35,196 nucleotides of DNA. It comes from an uncultured Candidatus Poseidoniales archaeon. GTDB lineage: Archaea > Thermoplasmatota > Poseidoniia > Poseidoniales > Poseidoniaceae. Position numbers and translations under genes: made by a program. Under the pieces are notes generated by a model. That model saw only the letters and a program-made list of their open reading frames with translations, did no database searches and had not been told where the DNA came from. Below, piece by piece: positions 1 through 9,726 of the stretch. The first letter of the stretch is position 1; every line of letters begins with the position of its first letter. The stretch covers positions 1 through 35,196 of the forward strand of contig CACODE010000016.1 of assembly GCA_902625885.1 (NCBI GenBank), given 5' to 3'.

Positions 1-1
1 G

Positions 2-3000
2 CAAGGGGATTTACCTTCAACATTGGAAATTGATTTGATCAACTTGGTTTCCGGTGGAGTGGGGGGTATTCTCGATCAAATCGTACCGACACTCATCGAT
101 ATGATTCCTGGTGCCGCAGGTGAGTTTGCGGAACAGCTTCTACCACTTCTTGGGTTGATGGATTCTGATTGGTCATCTTGGGCTGGACCAGGTAATGCTC
201 CAAATTGGCCTCGAATCGATGTAATGGCATTGATTGATGATCTCCCTGATTTCGATGCAGTATGGGTTCGAATCCAAAGCTATCTCTTGGCATTGACGGC
301 TCCAGAAATCGCTACACAATGGCTAACGCATCTGTCCAAACTAATTTTCTTTGGTAATTCAAGAGCACCAACGATTACTGGAAAATGTACAAAAGATTCT
401 CCAATTGCCTTACAGTTGGTCGATTCATCTTCGGTTGATGTCACATTATTGATTCGAATATGGGATGATGTTGATGGGACCAAATTGTTGGATGTAGGTG
501 TTCGAGCATCCGTATCAGAGGAAATAGCGAATACAGTTAGCATCAATGGAAATTCAGATGTCTGGTTGGTGAGTATTCCACTATTAAATTCTAGCAATCG
601 GACGATGTTCTTTATTCCTGAGTTGGAACTTTATCTACAACTCGCAGGTGTTGGAACACAGCCATTGTTGAGTGCAACCGCTGGTGATGATGGAAGTGCA
701 TTGGCAAATTTAGCAGTCATCATCGAACGTGCAAACTTAGGAGTTAAATTATCAAGGAGTAGGAATATTTATCCCATTGTCGAGTTATTGAATGTAACAA
801 TAGGTGATCCTCCATCACATCAATTATTTCCTAAAGTAGACCTTGTTTCTGGTGATGGGGTTATGGATGCTTTGAGCGGAGTTCTTGATGCGATTCTTAA
901 CACAATTTCCGATGTTTTAGCACAAAATAATGTCCTACAATGGTTAGGTTCACTTGTTGGTCTCGTTGCTCCTCGAGGCTATCCACTACGATACATTGAA
1001 GATGAATTTTCGACAATTTCAGCATTCAAAAAAGGCCAGCAGGTTGTTCATAATGGACATGTCTACAAAGTTGTCAAGGACGGAAATTTGATTGTTGGTG
1101 GGTCAATGCCGACTCATCAAGTTGGGATTGCAGAGTGCTCTGGTATTGAATTAGAGTATTTAGGGGCAAACCAATCAATTTGGGAGCAGCCTGGTGCAAA
1201 TGATTTGAGGATTGATTTCCTACGCTTGATTCAAGATCCAATTGATGAGATTACTGACTATTATTCACGCCTTATTGAGACTGATATTGATCCATATGGA
1301 ACAGGTTCTCAACCTGCATGGGTGTACATTCAAGAAGCACTAGGGCTCCTGATAAATACAATTTTATCATACCCATTGGACTTTGAAAAGCCATTGATGC
1401 CTACTGTCGGTGCCAAAGTAATTGGCAGCGGAACACAATTGTCTCCGTGGCGATACGAACTTGGCGCAGGTACTGGAAACATCCCCACATTCAATCTTTT
1501 TTCAATAGTAGAGCCTTCTGAATCAGGAACTTTTCATGAAATAACATTAGGAACCGGTTGTCTTGCTTCCATCATTAAGATCAACAAGCATCTTCATGTT
1601 GAGACAAATCTCGATATACATCTGCTTGGTTTCAACCTCGCAACTGTGAATGAAGACAACATCCCAGCAGACTTCACTGTGATTCCAAAAATCGAGTCGA
1701 CCATAAAACTGCATGATGCAATTGTATACGCAGGTGATGACTTCGATGGCACTGCTCGACAAATACCCATTTTTTCACGTACTGGTTTATTCTTCGTCGT
1801 TGATGCGTTTAGTGTCGGATTGGATTGGTCACAAAAGGATGGGTTTGGTTTTACAGCGACAATTCACTCTCCTCGAATCGGTTCGATTGCACCAGATTTT
1901 GATGCCCTTGCCCTGCAAATTGAGAATGATGCTGATTTACCATATCCAAATTACATGTCTGAATTCCACTGGTCGGGACGCAGATTTGTAGGCCCACATG
2001 GAAGCATAATGCCTAATCTCGATACTTATCATCAGACAGGTAGTGATAACCCAGTACCTCAAACCATTGAATTTAATTTTGAGAAATTGGAAAATGATGA
2101 AATTGTTTCACTGAACAAGAGCTTCTCAATTGACTGGGATTTCTATGGTCTTGGATGTCCAGAACTCGGCTTCAGTAGTCGATACGGCATGTTCGGATTC
2201 ATTAGCAACGATCCTGCCTCAAATGCACTTATTGATTTAACACCAGGACAAGAAATCATTGAGAATGTTGGCGTTCAAACGTTACTTGCTCATCTAATGG
2301 CAACAAGAGGAGGTAGCATTGGATTCCTCTTTGCAACGTTCTTCAGACTTCATCCCCATCTTTTGCACATGGATTTGACGAAATTCATCGCAGAGCAAGG
2401 ACATACTTTTTCATCACCTGATTATTCGCTAAATGTCAATCCTCTTTGGGGTTCATTCTATCCAGGAGGCAAAGAGTTCCCTTCGTTGGGACCTTTTGCA
2501 TTGCCGTATGATTGGCCTCGACTGAATTGGTCAAATCTCGTGACTCAACCACTCCAAACTCTCAATCAATACATGAAAGGTATTTGCTCCGGAATCTCAG
2601 CATCTGGGGAACCATTTTTGTTTCCATTTTTCCGATGGTTGTCTGGCTTGATGGCAGGATATCTGCCAAATTTGTCGGAACCAGGTCTCGGATGGCCGAT
2701 CATCTTTGTGAATAATCAACCTACTGTGACGTACCCTGAAATCCCCAACCGTGTCTATGGTGAGGGAACGTATGACAACCCCTACAGCGTACGCCTTTCA
2801 AATGACAAAGGCTCATCCGTAGACTTCTTGCTCTGGCTGGGTCCGGACGGTCCTAATACGGTAGACACGTACGACAATATTTTCGCTGAGGGGACTGATG
2901 AAGTGTTCGATTTGTTCACGTCAGAGAAACTCGATATCGTTAAAATTGAGTATGAACTTCTTGAAAAATGGGCAAAGGGCGTTGTTGATGTCCTTTTTAG

Positions 3001-3907
3001 ATTGAGGGAAGTTTCGCCGAAACTTGACAAAGCCTTAGGAGAATTTTCGAAAGATTACATTAGCAATGCTTTGCTTGAACTTGATCAGCTGTTTAAGATG
3101 GGTGATGGGGTTTCGTTAACATCAAGTCAAGTTCATGGAGCAAATATCATCTTTGATTATGCTGAAAAAGTCAACAGCCTTCATCACAGGTCGATGAAAA
3201 ATGAACGGATGATCTTTGATATCAATCGATTTGTACATGAATATCTGCCCACAAATTGGAATGTAGAAACAGGTTCGGATGGGGCTCAAAAGACATGCGT
3301 GATGTTCTTCTCAACACAGCCCATTGATGATTGGAACGACTGTGTTGTTGAAATTTTAAATCATCAGAAATCGATACATGGAAATCAAACAGTTTTGGCT
3401 GATACTTTGAACTGTCTTTATCCTGAAATTGAAACTGCTGATGCGGGGCAATTCTCGGAACCACAAGTTGTGTTTGCCGGTAATCAGTATCAAGGTGGAG
3501 TTTCTCTTGTTCAATTATCGCAAAAATTTAGCCACAAGTCTCCAAATCACTCTGCTCGAATCAAGTTACAGATTCTTGATGCAATTTCCAAAACGCTTCA
3601 TCAAGGGTTTGACAAATTGATTCTTATCGGCCACTCTGTTGCAGGAAAGGGGATGCTTGAACTTGCGGAGGACGAACTCCTTAGTGAAAATCAAATCCTC
3701 GGAATAATGACGTTAAATTCTCCAAATGAAGGAACTATTTTGGAACATTCTCCTGAAAATGTCAAGTATCTAATTCAGATCCTTTACCAATTGTGCAATT
3801 CAATTGATATCAACAATGACGATACTATACAAAATCAATCTGATGGATATCTATTCGCTGAAGATCTTGCTGATCTCATTGAAACGCTTGTGGAGGTGTC
3901 AATTTGA
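2..3907 (+). CDS. Giant protein, 5' partial, with tail-fibre-like module and C-terminal alpha/beta-hydrolase-like domain
   Basis: The reading frame is open to the left edge, and the first possible start inside the window is a TTG at 23 without a clear ribosome binding site, so the true start probably lies upstream. Residues are counted from base 23. Residues 334-381 match the pattern of small modules common in phage tail fibres (KKGQQVVHNGHVY, then PTH, then EYLG), related to chitin-binding CBM5/12 folds. Two stretches share a G-[SE]-GT-x-x-x-P-[WY] pattern (about 466-480 and 910-925), the second followed by LLWLGPDGP. From about 1085 the sequence looks like a lipase or PGAP1-like alpha/beta hydrolase: a strand LILI, the nucleophile elbow GHSVAG (Ser1205), then LNSPNEGT. 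The elbow has Ala where GxSxG has its second Gly. I cannot assign the acid and His. The middle is beta-rich and unrecognised. The gene overlaps the next by 4 bases. The overall function is unknown; hydrolase activity is inferred from the motif only. Confidence 0.85.
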   Translation, partial: QGDLPSTLEIDLINLVSGGVGGILDQIVPTLIDMIPGAAGEFAEQLLPLLGLMDSDWSSWAGPGNAPNWPRIDVMALIDDLPDFDAVWVRIQSYLLALTAPEIATQWLTHLSKLIFFGNSRAPTITGKCTKDSPIALQLVDSSSVDVTLLIRIWDDVDGTKLLDVGVRASVSEEIANTVSINGNSDVWLVSIPLLNSSNRTMFFIPELELYLQLAGVGTQPLLSATAGDDGSALANLAVIIERANLGVKLSRSRNIYPIVELLNVTIGDPPSHQLFPKVDLVSGDGVMDALSGVLDAILNTISDVLAQNNVLQWLGSLVGLVAPRGYPLRYIEDEFSTISAFKKGQQVVHNGHVYKVVKDGNLIVGGSMPTHQVGIAECSGIELEYLGANQSIWEQPGANDLRIDFLRLIQDPIDEITDYYSRLIETDIDPYGTGSQPAWVYIQEALGLLINTILSYPLDFEKPLMPTVGAKVIGSGTQLSPWRYELGAGTGNIPTFNLFSIVEPSESGTFHEITLGTGCLASIIKINKHLHVETNLDIHLLGFNLATVNEDNIPADFTVIPKIESTIKLHDAIVYAGDDFDGTARQIPIFSRTGLFFVVDAFSVGLDWSQKDGFGFTATIHSPRIGSIAPDFDALALQIENDADLPYPNYMSEFHWSGRRFVGPHGSIMPNLDTYHQTGSDNPVPQTIEFNFEKLENDEIVSLNKSFSIDWDFYGLGCPELGFSSRYGMFGFISNDPASNALIDLTPGQEIIENVGVQTLLAHLMATRGGSIGFLFATFFRLHPHLLHMDLTKFIAEQGHTFSSPDYSLNVNPLWGSFYPGGKEFPSLGPFALPYDWPRLNWSNLVTQPLQTLNQYMKGICSGISASGEPFLFPFFRWLSGLMAGYLPNLSEPGLGWPIIFVNNQPTVTYPEIPNRVYGEGTYDNPYSVRLSNDKGSSVDFLLWLGPDGPNTVDTYDNIFAEGTDEVFDLFTSEKLDIVKIEYELLEKWAKGVVDVLFRLREVSPKLDKALGEFSKDYISNALLELDQLFKMGDGVSLTSSQVHGANIIFDYAEKVNSLHHRSMKNERMIFDINRFVHEYLPTNWNVETGSDGAQKTCVMFFSTQPIDDWNDCVVEILNHQKSIHGNQTVLADTLNCLYPEIETADAGQFSEPQVVFAGNQYQGGVSLVQLSQKFSHKSPNHSARIKLQILDAISKTLHQGFDKLILIGHSVAGKGMLELAEDELLSENQILGIMTLNSPNEGTILEHSPENVKYLIQILYQLCNSIDINNDDTIQNQSDGYLFAEDLADLIETLVEVSI
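3892..3898 (+). promoter_or_regulatory. Shine-Dalgarno site for a TTG start
   Basis: GGAGGTG lies 5 bases before the TTG at 3904, inside the 3' end of the preceding gene. It supports use of this rare start codon. The TTG overlaps the upstream TGA, so translation of the two genes is probably coupled. Confidence 0.7.
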
Positions 3908-6900
3908 GTGAAAATCAAAATTTTGTCATTTTTGAATATCCAAGAGTTGTTCAAATAGATACAAACGGAGTCACTCATACGCCCTCAAGTTTGGGCAAAC
4001 TCATTGATTCCTGTTTGATGGAAAAAAATGGTGAAAGGCTAAAATCGAAATACTGGAAGGAAGCGAGAAGCACTCGGCCGGGGTATTATCCTTGGGTTAG
4101 AACAACAACAAAGCCATCAGTTCGAAGTGGGTTTTACAAGCACTTAGAAAGGGAAAATTATGCTAAGATTTCAATAGCTGATTTGGACTGGTACAGTGGC
4201 CAAAACCATTGGTATGGTCATTTAGAAAATTACAAAGTCAAGGTTCCAATAAAGGTTGATGACAGTGATATAGAGCACTACAGTTTTGTGGTGATGTATG
4301 AATGTAAATTATACTACGACCCAAATAAGAATGAAAATATAAATTCCATAAGTTCAGATCTCATGGGAGGCTTTCATACCTTCAGAGCAAATGACACATT
4401 CTTTTTTTGTCCAGACAACAACAGCAACAAAAGTCACATTGACGGATATTTCAAGTTTGGCAAAAAATCGTGTGATAACTCAAAATACGATGGTTGTTCG
4501 TTTGCATTGTACGTAGAACCTTACTTTACAACCGACTCTAGTCAAGAAATGAATGCATTCAACGTGGAAGCACTTAACATTACAAATGCAGTTGTATTAG
4601 CCACAAGCAACAGTGGACGTGCAGCAATAGAATTCACTACCTCCACAAAGCATGGACTAAAGCAGAATGATCGGGTTATTGTTAGGGGATGTACCCCCGG
4701 GGTTCTAGATATTCCTTATGAAAACAACATCTCGTTTCGAGGAATTGAGGTCATAGACGGCGAGGAATATAAATTTAGAGTAATCGACCCTTACGTCAAA
4801 GATTTAATCCAAGATGGTATAATTCAACCCAACGAATCGAATGTGCAGAGCGCCGGAGTTGCTTATCTAGACACATCTGAGTTTGTAGTTTTCGCAGAAA
4901 GTCTTGCTGCTGCCATTGACTTTGATAATCTGACCAATGATGTTATAGAAAAATATGGGGGAGTTGAAACTTTCAAACGTGAGATGGTGTCTGTTGGTGA
5001 TAGAGGTAAACTGGTTGGGTGGATTAACGAACAATTACAGATTTTGCAGTTCCCAAATTCCTCTGTGGGTATGTTGTATGATATTGACACATACCGTGGT
5101 ATGATTTCCTTGAAGAGGTACTATAAATCAATGAATGAACAACTCTACAATGGTTTAGGTATTGGCTTAGGTTGTAACCGAGACACTACGAATTTAACTG
5201 GTATCGAAAAGACATATTGTGAAAGCAATGATGAACCCTGTGGTTGTTACACACTTGGATGTATGGTCTTTCAAGAGGCCACGGACAATAGGTTAGAAAG
5301 CCATAAAATCCAAACTGCAGCGTCGGTGGGATTAAGTGTCGATTCTAATAATGAGCGGATAGAATTTACCACCGATCACGCCCATGGATTAGCGACACAT
5401 GACAATGTCTTAATTGAAGGATGCAATCTTGCAGAATTCAACATCAGGACAAAGAAGGGAGTACTCGTTGGGCAAGATCCCTGTAAATTCTATGTAAGGC
5501 TTGACGAATACAAAAAAGAGAATCAATTGCTAGTGAGCGATGGTGCCTCTCAACCAGGAGGTAAGGTGAAGGTATGTGAAGACCTGCCATCAATGGATTG
5601 GGAAAGGCTACTGGAATTAAACAGCTCAGAGGCGTCAACATTTATTGAAAACTTCTCCCTGAATACTTCTAACAGCTCCAACAGTGAGTCTAAATTATAT
5701 CTTCCTGTCCAAGGTTTGGACGAGAAAATCAAAATCAAAAAAGGATGGGGTGCTGTACTAAGAATTAGCCTTGTCGACTCTGGAAAAAATCAGTTGACAA
5801 GTCAATGGGGTATTTACGGAAATAATGTTGACTATCTTTTAGGTTCTCGAGATGAAATAATTTTCAACCGTAAATCAAACGGTTCTATACACATTAAATA
5901 CGACAAGCGTAGCGGTGCATCAGCTTCTATCATGGGTGACAGCGAGTCAAACATCGCTCCCCCTGATGGATTTATCCAGGTTGAGATTCTGGACGTAAGA
6001 TCGCCATATGCTGAATGGACTAGGAATGGGGTCGTATTGCCTTCTGACTTTGGTAGGAGTAATGGTGTTGCTGCAATCGATAAATTCATTGAATCAATGA
6101 ATACGAAATTCGGACTTTCAGGTTTAAGCATTAAGGGTGGAATATCACTAAAGATGGCAGCCGTCTTGGAAATCGCCCTTATTTTCGAACTGAAGTTTGG
6201 CTTAATTGCTGCCGCATCATTAGAAATGAACAGCGCTGGTGAATCGACTCTGGAAGTCGACATCGGCGTCATTGCGAGTGCGGGAGCCGATCTTGGAAAC
6301 ATTGGTATGAAGGGTACTGAAGCGGCAGTAGCGACAGCTTATCTTCGTAGGTATGTGAGTACTGGAAGAGTGGAGACTAGGATTATGATGTTGCATCTTC
6401 TCACACCATTCCTAGGTCCACTAGCGGTTGTTTTCAACCAAGCTGAGCAGATACTGCTGAAACAAATGAGTCGTCATTATGTGGCAAAGGATAGTTATTC
6501 AGGACAAATAAGCCTACCTCCTTCAATAGAGTTGAGTGTCAAAAATGAGGATACAGAAGTCAAGAATAAATCAGGAGCATTGGTCAAATATTCAGAGGAA
6601 TGGCAGTATTCCGCTAACAGTTTTTCAGTAAAGAACAAGGTGGAAAATGATATCGAAAGTGGCATTATATCAACAGAAAATTTGTATCTCTACAACCTTT
6701 TGAAAAAGACCCCCAAGGTTGCGGATTTAGACCCCAAATGGTATGTTGGAATGATTACTGCTGTCGCTATGACTGCGGGCGCAGGTCTCCTTGTTTCTGG
6801 AATTGGTCAAACAGTATCGCAGTGGCAATCGAATTCTCACGCTGAACTCAGTCAGAAAACTCAACAACTTTCTGATTATGAGAAAAAGATACATGATTCG

Positions 6901-7548
6901 CTTAAATCGATCCAAGGAATCGCAACCAACCCGTACATATTGATGGGAGCAACAACCATGTACGGAGTCTGTTCTCTAACCTCCACATTTCTGCGAGAGC
7001 CTCTCTTGACGAATTTGGGTAAGTTGGCAAAACAATACGGAGAATTTTCCGAGAATTTAAGAAATTTAGGGTCTATAAAGGGCACTTTCAAGAATTTGGG
7101 TTCAATTGTGAAAAGTTCAAAATCAGAAAGCAGTCTTGACTTTGAAGTAGGTGGAGGCTTCGTTTCGAGTTATCCTAGCACCGCTTCTATGAATGCAGTC
7201 AAAGCAGAGATTGAAAGAATTGAACAGATTCTAAATTCCGATTCAATAATGATGGATAGAATGGAAAATGTGCTTCTTGATCAACAATCTCCCTCTTCAC
7301 TATCTGCATCAAGCAGAGGTTTAGCTCTGGTAGCGAAACTTGAGTACACATACAAACTCGACACGCCTCGGGTGCCACTTTTTTATGGTGTTAAGTTAGG
7401 CGTGGAGTTCGAATTTAAGGCATATGCCGAAGGCAGCCTGAAGATTCTTGATTCGTACAATGCGGGAACCATACACTCTCATTTTCAGGTTATGAAAGCG
7501 TCTATGGATTCATGGGAAAATAGTTCATCAAATGGGGGGAATTCATGA
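3904..7548 (+). CDS. Giant protein with two repeated tail-fibre/FCCH-like modules
   Basis: This is a 1,214-residue protein of unknown function without a signal peptide. Its TTG start overlaps the upstream stop and has a strong Shine-Dalgarno site. Two related modules are visible, at about 224-295 and 471-536. Both have a strand followed by IEFTT, then HGL, then a V-x-[IV]-x-G-C turn and a late F-x-V strand. This pattern (IxxTTxxxHGLxxGDxVxIxG) is typical of small beta-barrel modules (FCCH-like) in phage tail and fibre proteins. A cysteine cluster follows the first module (Cys424, 439, 446, 448, 453) and could bind metal or form disulfides. Hydrophobic stretches occur at about 747-775 and 950-968, the second Gly/Ala-rich like a membrane-inserting helix, and a helical heptad-like region follows (about 975-1010). 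Third codon positions are AT-rich, unlike genes after 13.5 kb. It overlaps the next gene by 4 bases. Confidence 0.88.
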   Translation: MSENQNFVIFEYPRVVQIDTNGVTHTPSSLGKLIDSCLMEKNGERLKSKYWKEARSTRPGYYPWVRTTTKPSVRSGFYKHLERENYAKISIADLDWYSGQNHWYGHLENYKVKVPIKVDDSDIEHYSFVVMYECKLYYDPNKNENINSISSDLMGGFHTFRANDTFFFCPDNNSNKSHIDGYFKFGKKSCDNSKYDGCSFALYVEPYFTTDSSQEMNAFNVEALNITNAVVLATSNSGRAAIEFTTSTKHGLKQNDRVIVRGCTPGVLDIPYENNISFRGIEVIDGEEYKFRVIDPYVKDLIQDGIIQPNESNVQSAGVAYLDTSEFVVFAESLAAAIDFDNLTNDVIEKYGGVETFKREMVSVGDRGKLVGWINEQLQILQFPNSSVGMLYDIDTYRGMISLKRYYKSMNEQLYNGLGIGLGCNRDTTNLTGIEKTYCESNDEPCGCYTLGCMVFQEATDNRLESHKIQTAASVGLSVDSNNERIEFTTDHAHGLATHDNVLIEGCNLAEFNIRTKKGVLVGQDPCKFYVRLDEYKKENQLLVSDGASQPGGKVKVCEDLPSMDWERLLELNSSEASTFIENFSLNTSNSSNSESKLYLPVQGLDEKIKIKKGWGAVLRISLVDSGKNQLTSQWGIYGNNVDYLLGSRDEIIFNRKSNGSIHIKYDKRSGASASIMGDSESNIAPPDGFIQVEILDVRSPYAEWTRNGVVLPSDFGRSNGVAAIDKFIESMNTKFGLSGLSIKGGISLKMAAVLEIALIFELKFGLIAAASLEMNSAGESTLEVDIGVIASAGADLGNIGMKGTEAAVATAYLRRYVSTGRVETRIMMLHLLTPFLGPLAVVFNQAEQILLKQMSRHYVAKDSYSGQISLPPSIELSVKNEDTEVKNKSGALVKYSEEWQYSANSFSVKNKVENDIESGIISTENLYLYNLLKKTPKVADLDPKWYVGMITAVAMTAGAGLLVSGIGQTVSQWQSNSHAELSQKTQQLSDYEKKIHDSLKSIQGIATNPYILMGATTMYGVCSLTSTFLREPLLTNLGKLAKQYGEFSENLRNLGSIKGTFKNLGSIVKSSKSESSLDFEVGGGFVSSYPSTASMNAVKAEIERIEQILNSDSIMMDRMENVLLDQQSPSSLSASSRGLALVAKLEYTYKLDTPRVPLFYGVKLGVEFEFKAYAEGSLKILDSYNAGTIHSHFQVMKASMDSWENSSSNGGNS

Positions 7549-9725
7549 TTAGTCATCAAATTGAAGAACACTCCCAAGAGAAATTTGAGGGCTTTACGGG
7601 AAGTGAACCCTACTTGGTAAATCGGGTCACAAATTCCAACCATCTCACGAATATCCCCTTCACTCACTCGCAAATGAGTGGACTTTTGTGTGAAATGGGA
7701 ATTGACCTTGGTCGTTGTGACGTATATACCTATTACAATTATGTTGACCCTCGATATTCCGAAGTTCAATCACGAATTGTAAGCAAACGGCTCTTCAAAA
7801 GGGGAAATGAGCTGAGCATTTTTGATTCAAATGAAATCAAATACTTTGACGGGACTCAAGACGAAATACGATCTTATTCGTCTGAAAAGAAAGAATTAGT
7901 CATCCGCTCGATTTATCATTCCTTGTGGACAAAGAGCCTCACTCTACATTCTAATTGGCTCAAGGAGATTGAAGGTTACGGTCAAACGGTATTTTTGAGT
8001 TGGCTATATGATTACGGCCATATAAACTCAAGGCGCTTTAACCGAATTTGCAAAGCAATCAAAACAGGAGATAAATGTATAATTTCAAAAGAACTGCTGA
8101 AAGATCATGATGACACAGATTCTTTGTATTGGAAAGAGAATAGGTTGTCTGATATTGCCTACCTGATAGGGAATCGATTGGAATTAACTGGGTCGGTAGG
8201 AGCAGGTGGTACAAATGAGACTTCTGATATTGCTGCTGTCAATGAGATCCTAAATGGCAAGTTAGGATTTGATGCATTAACGACGTCGAATTTCGACGGT
8301 CTTGAAAGCTTTTTGAAAATGGTTGGACTTGAGAATGAGCCAGTTCTTCTGACGAAATACAACCTTGCGTACATATGGCTTGTGAGTGAAAATGCTCCTA
8401 AAATTGTTCAATCAGTTGATACTGATTTGGTGAAATTTGGTGTCCAGACAGATGTACTGAACTGGGTTTACGATTCATTGAAAGCCACAGGGATTCGATT
8501 AGGACACACCTTTGCTTCGAAGTTATACGCTGATGAAACAATTACAAATTTTGAAATCGAGGTGAAGTTCATTGATTCGGAGAACCTTAAGGTCGAAATT
8601 TCCATCCCGAGAGCCACATCTCAAGGTGAGATTCGGACCGACCATCCAGATTACAACCAAGAGGGAATGGAATATCTCTTGCAGGCCATGTGTGCTGATG
8701 AAAATATCATTGTCCAAAACATTGGTCTTCGCGATACAGACATGGCTGCAAAAGGCCTCTGCAATCTTATTGGAGAACGTAGAGAAGAGTCAGGAATTTC
8801 CAAATTTAGAAGTGATTTTTCTGTTTTGACTGCTTGGGATTCTGCACCTCTAGGGCCTGACCGGATTCATCTAACTGTCTCAAGAAACGGGTTGTCTGAT
8901 GTATCTATTCCACAACTTGCAACCGAAGAAAAAGAAGTCCAACCGGAAGAGTTGGACGCTTCAAATCAGGTTATGGAGGCAATGAAAAATGGAGAAGATA
9001 TTTCGGATTTAATGGAATCATACTCTCTGCAGTTTGGCCCCTCATGGGCGCCTGATGGCGGGCAAGAACGAGCTGGATATTTCATTGCGATGATGAAAAA
9101 TCACTCATCAGGAACGTACGTTGACCAAAATGGTGTTGAACAAACGTCAGTCATCCCGACGATTTTAGAGAATGGCAAACCATATCTCCTTGGAATTAAA
9201 AATTGGCTATTTGATCGGCCATTCTCTGATGGATACAACGTTTACGGTGATACGATATACCTGCTCTATTCATTGAATAACATACTACACTGTTCGGCAT
9301 ACAGAGCCTCAATTCGGCCGGGGAAATCAAGATCGTACACGAATATCTACGGGGATGCAATCCCTCAACCAGGACATACTTTGTTTGAGATAGATACATT
9401 CTTGGGGAAAACAAGACTCAGACAAGTAACAGGAATTAATGTTGTTCGCGATCGTGAGAAGTCAGGAAATCTTGATGATTCATCCCAATGTGAGTGCTTG
9501 GACATAAATTACAAATTTGGATTTGGGAAAAAGAACACCGTCGGAAATGATGCAAATAGAACTTTTTGTTTGTATGGTGGAAATAATGCTAGCTCACCTT
9601 ATGAGACATTCATCTCAGAGTTGACCAACACACTTGGATACAATGACGGCGATACTGTCCTATTGACAATTATCGACGAACGATATATTCTGCCTGGTGT
9701 AAGTTTAGACGAGGGAGGTGTCTGA
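7545..9725 (+). CDS. Large protein with faint cell-wall-enzyme-like regions
   Basis: This is a 726-residue protein without a signal peptide or membrane segment. It starts at an ATG overlapping the upstream stop (ATGA), preceded by a G-rich site at 7534-7540. No domain can be named with confidence. The N-terminal part has elements in the order of a GH24 phage lysozyme: FEGF...PY (Glu15), FTHSQMSGLL (39-48) and FLSWLYDYG...NSRRF (150-165), but the Asp and Thr expected after the Glu are not seen. The C-terminal part (about 545-715) recalls, from memory, phage and bacterial proteins of the L,D-transpeptidase-like class: a YGDTIYLLY strand, RASIRPG, then PQPGHTLF, then VVRDREKSG, then DINYK and a conserved-looking Cys675 in TFCLYGG. 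The His expected near INxH is Tyr656, so activity is doubtful. An acidic linker (EEKEVQPEE) separates the halves. It may be a peptidoglycan-directed part of a tail-like device. Confidence 0.85.
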   Translation: MISHQIEEHSQEKFEGFTGSEPYLVNRVTNSNHLTNIPFTHSQMSGLLCEMGIDLGRCDVYTYYNYVDPRYSEVQSRIVSKRLFKRGNELSIFDSNEIKYFDGTQDEIRSYSSEKKELVIRSIYHSLWTKSLTLHSNWLKEIEGYGQTVFLSWLYDYGHINSRRFNRICKAIKTGDKCIISKELLKDHDDTDSLYWKENRLSDIAYLIGNRLELTGSVGAGGTNETSDIAAVNEILNGKLGFDALTTSNFDGLESFLKMVGLENEPVLLTKYNLAYIWLVSENAPKIVQSVDTDLVKFGVQTDVLNWVYDSLKATGIRLGHTFASKLYADETITNFEIEVKFIDSENLKVEISIPRATSQGEIRTDHPDYNQEGMEYLLQAMCADENIIVQNIGLRDTDMAAKGLCNLIGERREESGISKFRSDFSVLTAWDSAPLGPDRIHLTVSRNGLSDVSIPQLATEEKEVQPEELDASNQVMEAMKNGEDISDLMESYSLQFGPSWAPDGGQERAGYFIAMMKNHSSGTYVDQNGVEQTSVIPTILENGKPYLLGIKNWLFDRPFSDGYNVYGDTIYLLYSLNNILHCSAYRASIRPGKSRSYTNIYGDAIPQPGHTLFEIDTFLGKTRLRQVTGINVVRDREKSGNLDDSSQCECLDINYKFGFGKKNTVGNDANRTFCLYGGNNASSPYETFISELTNTLGYNDGDTVLLTIIDERYILPGVSLDEGGV
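9714..9720 (+). promoter_or_regulatory. Shine-Dalgarno site that decides the start of the DUF6603 gene
   Basis: GGAGGTG ends 6 bases before the ATG at 9727. A GTG in the same frame at 9718 lies inside this site and cannot be served by it, so the ATG is the better start. Confidence 0.75.
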
Positions 9726-9726
9726 A

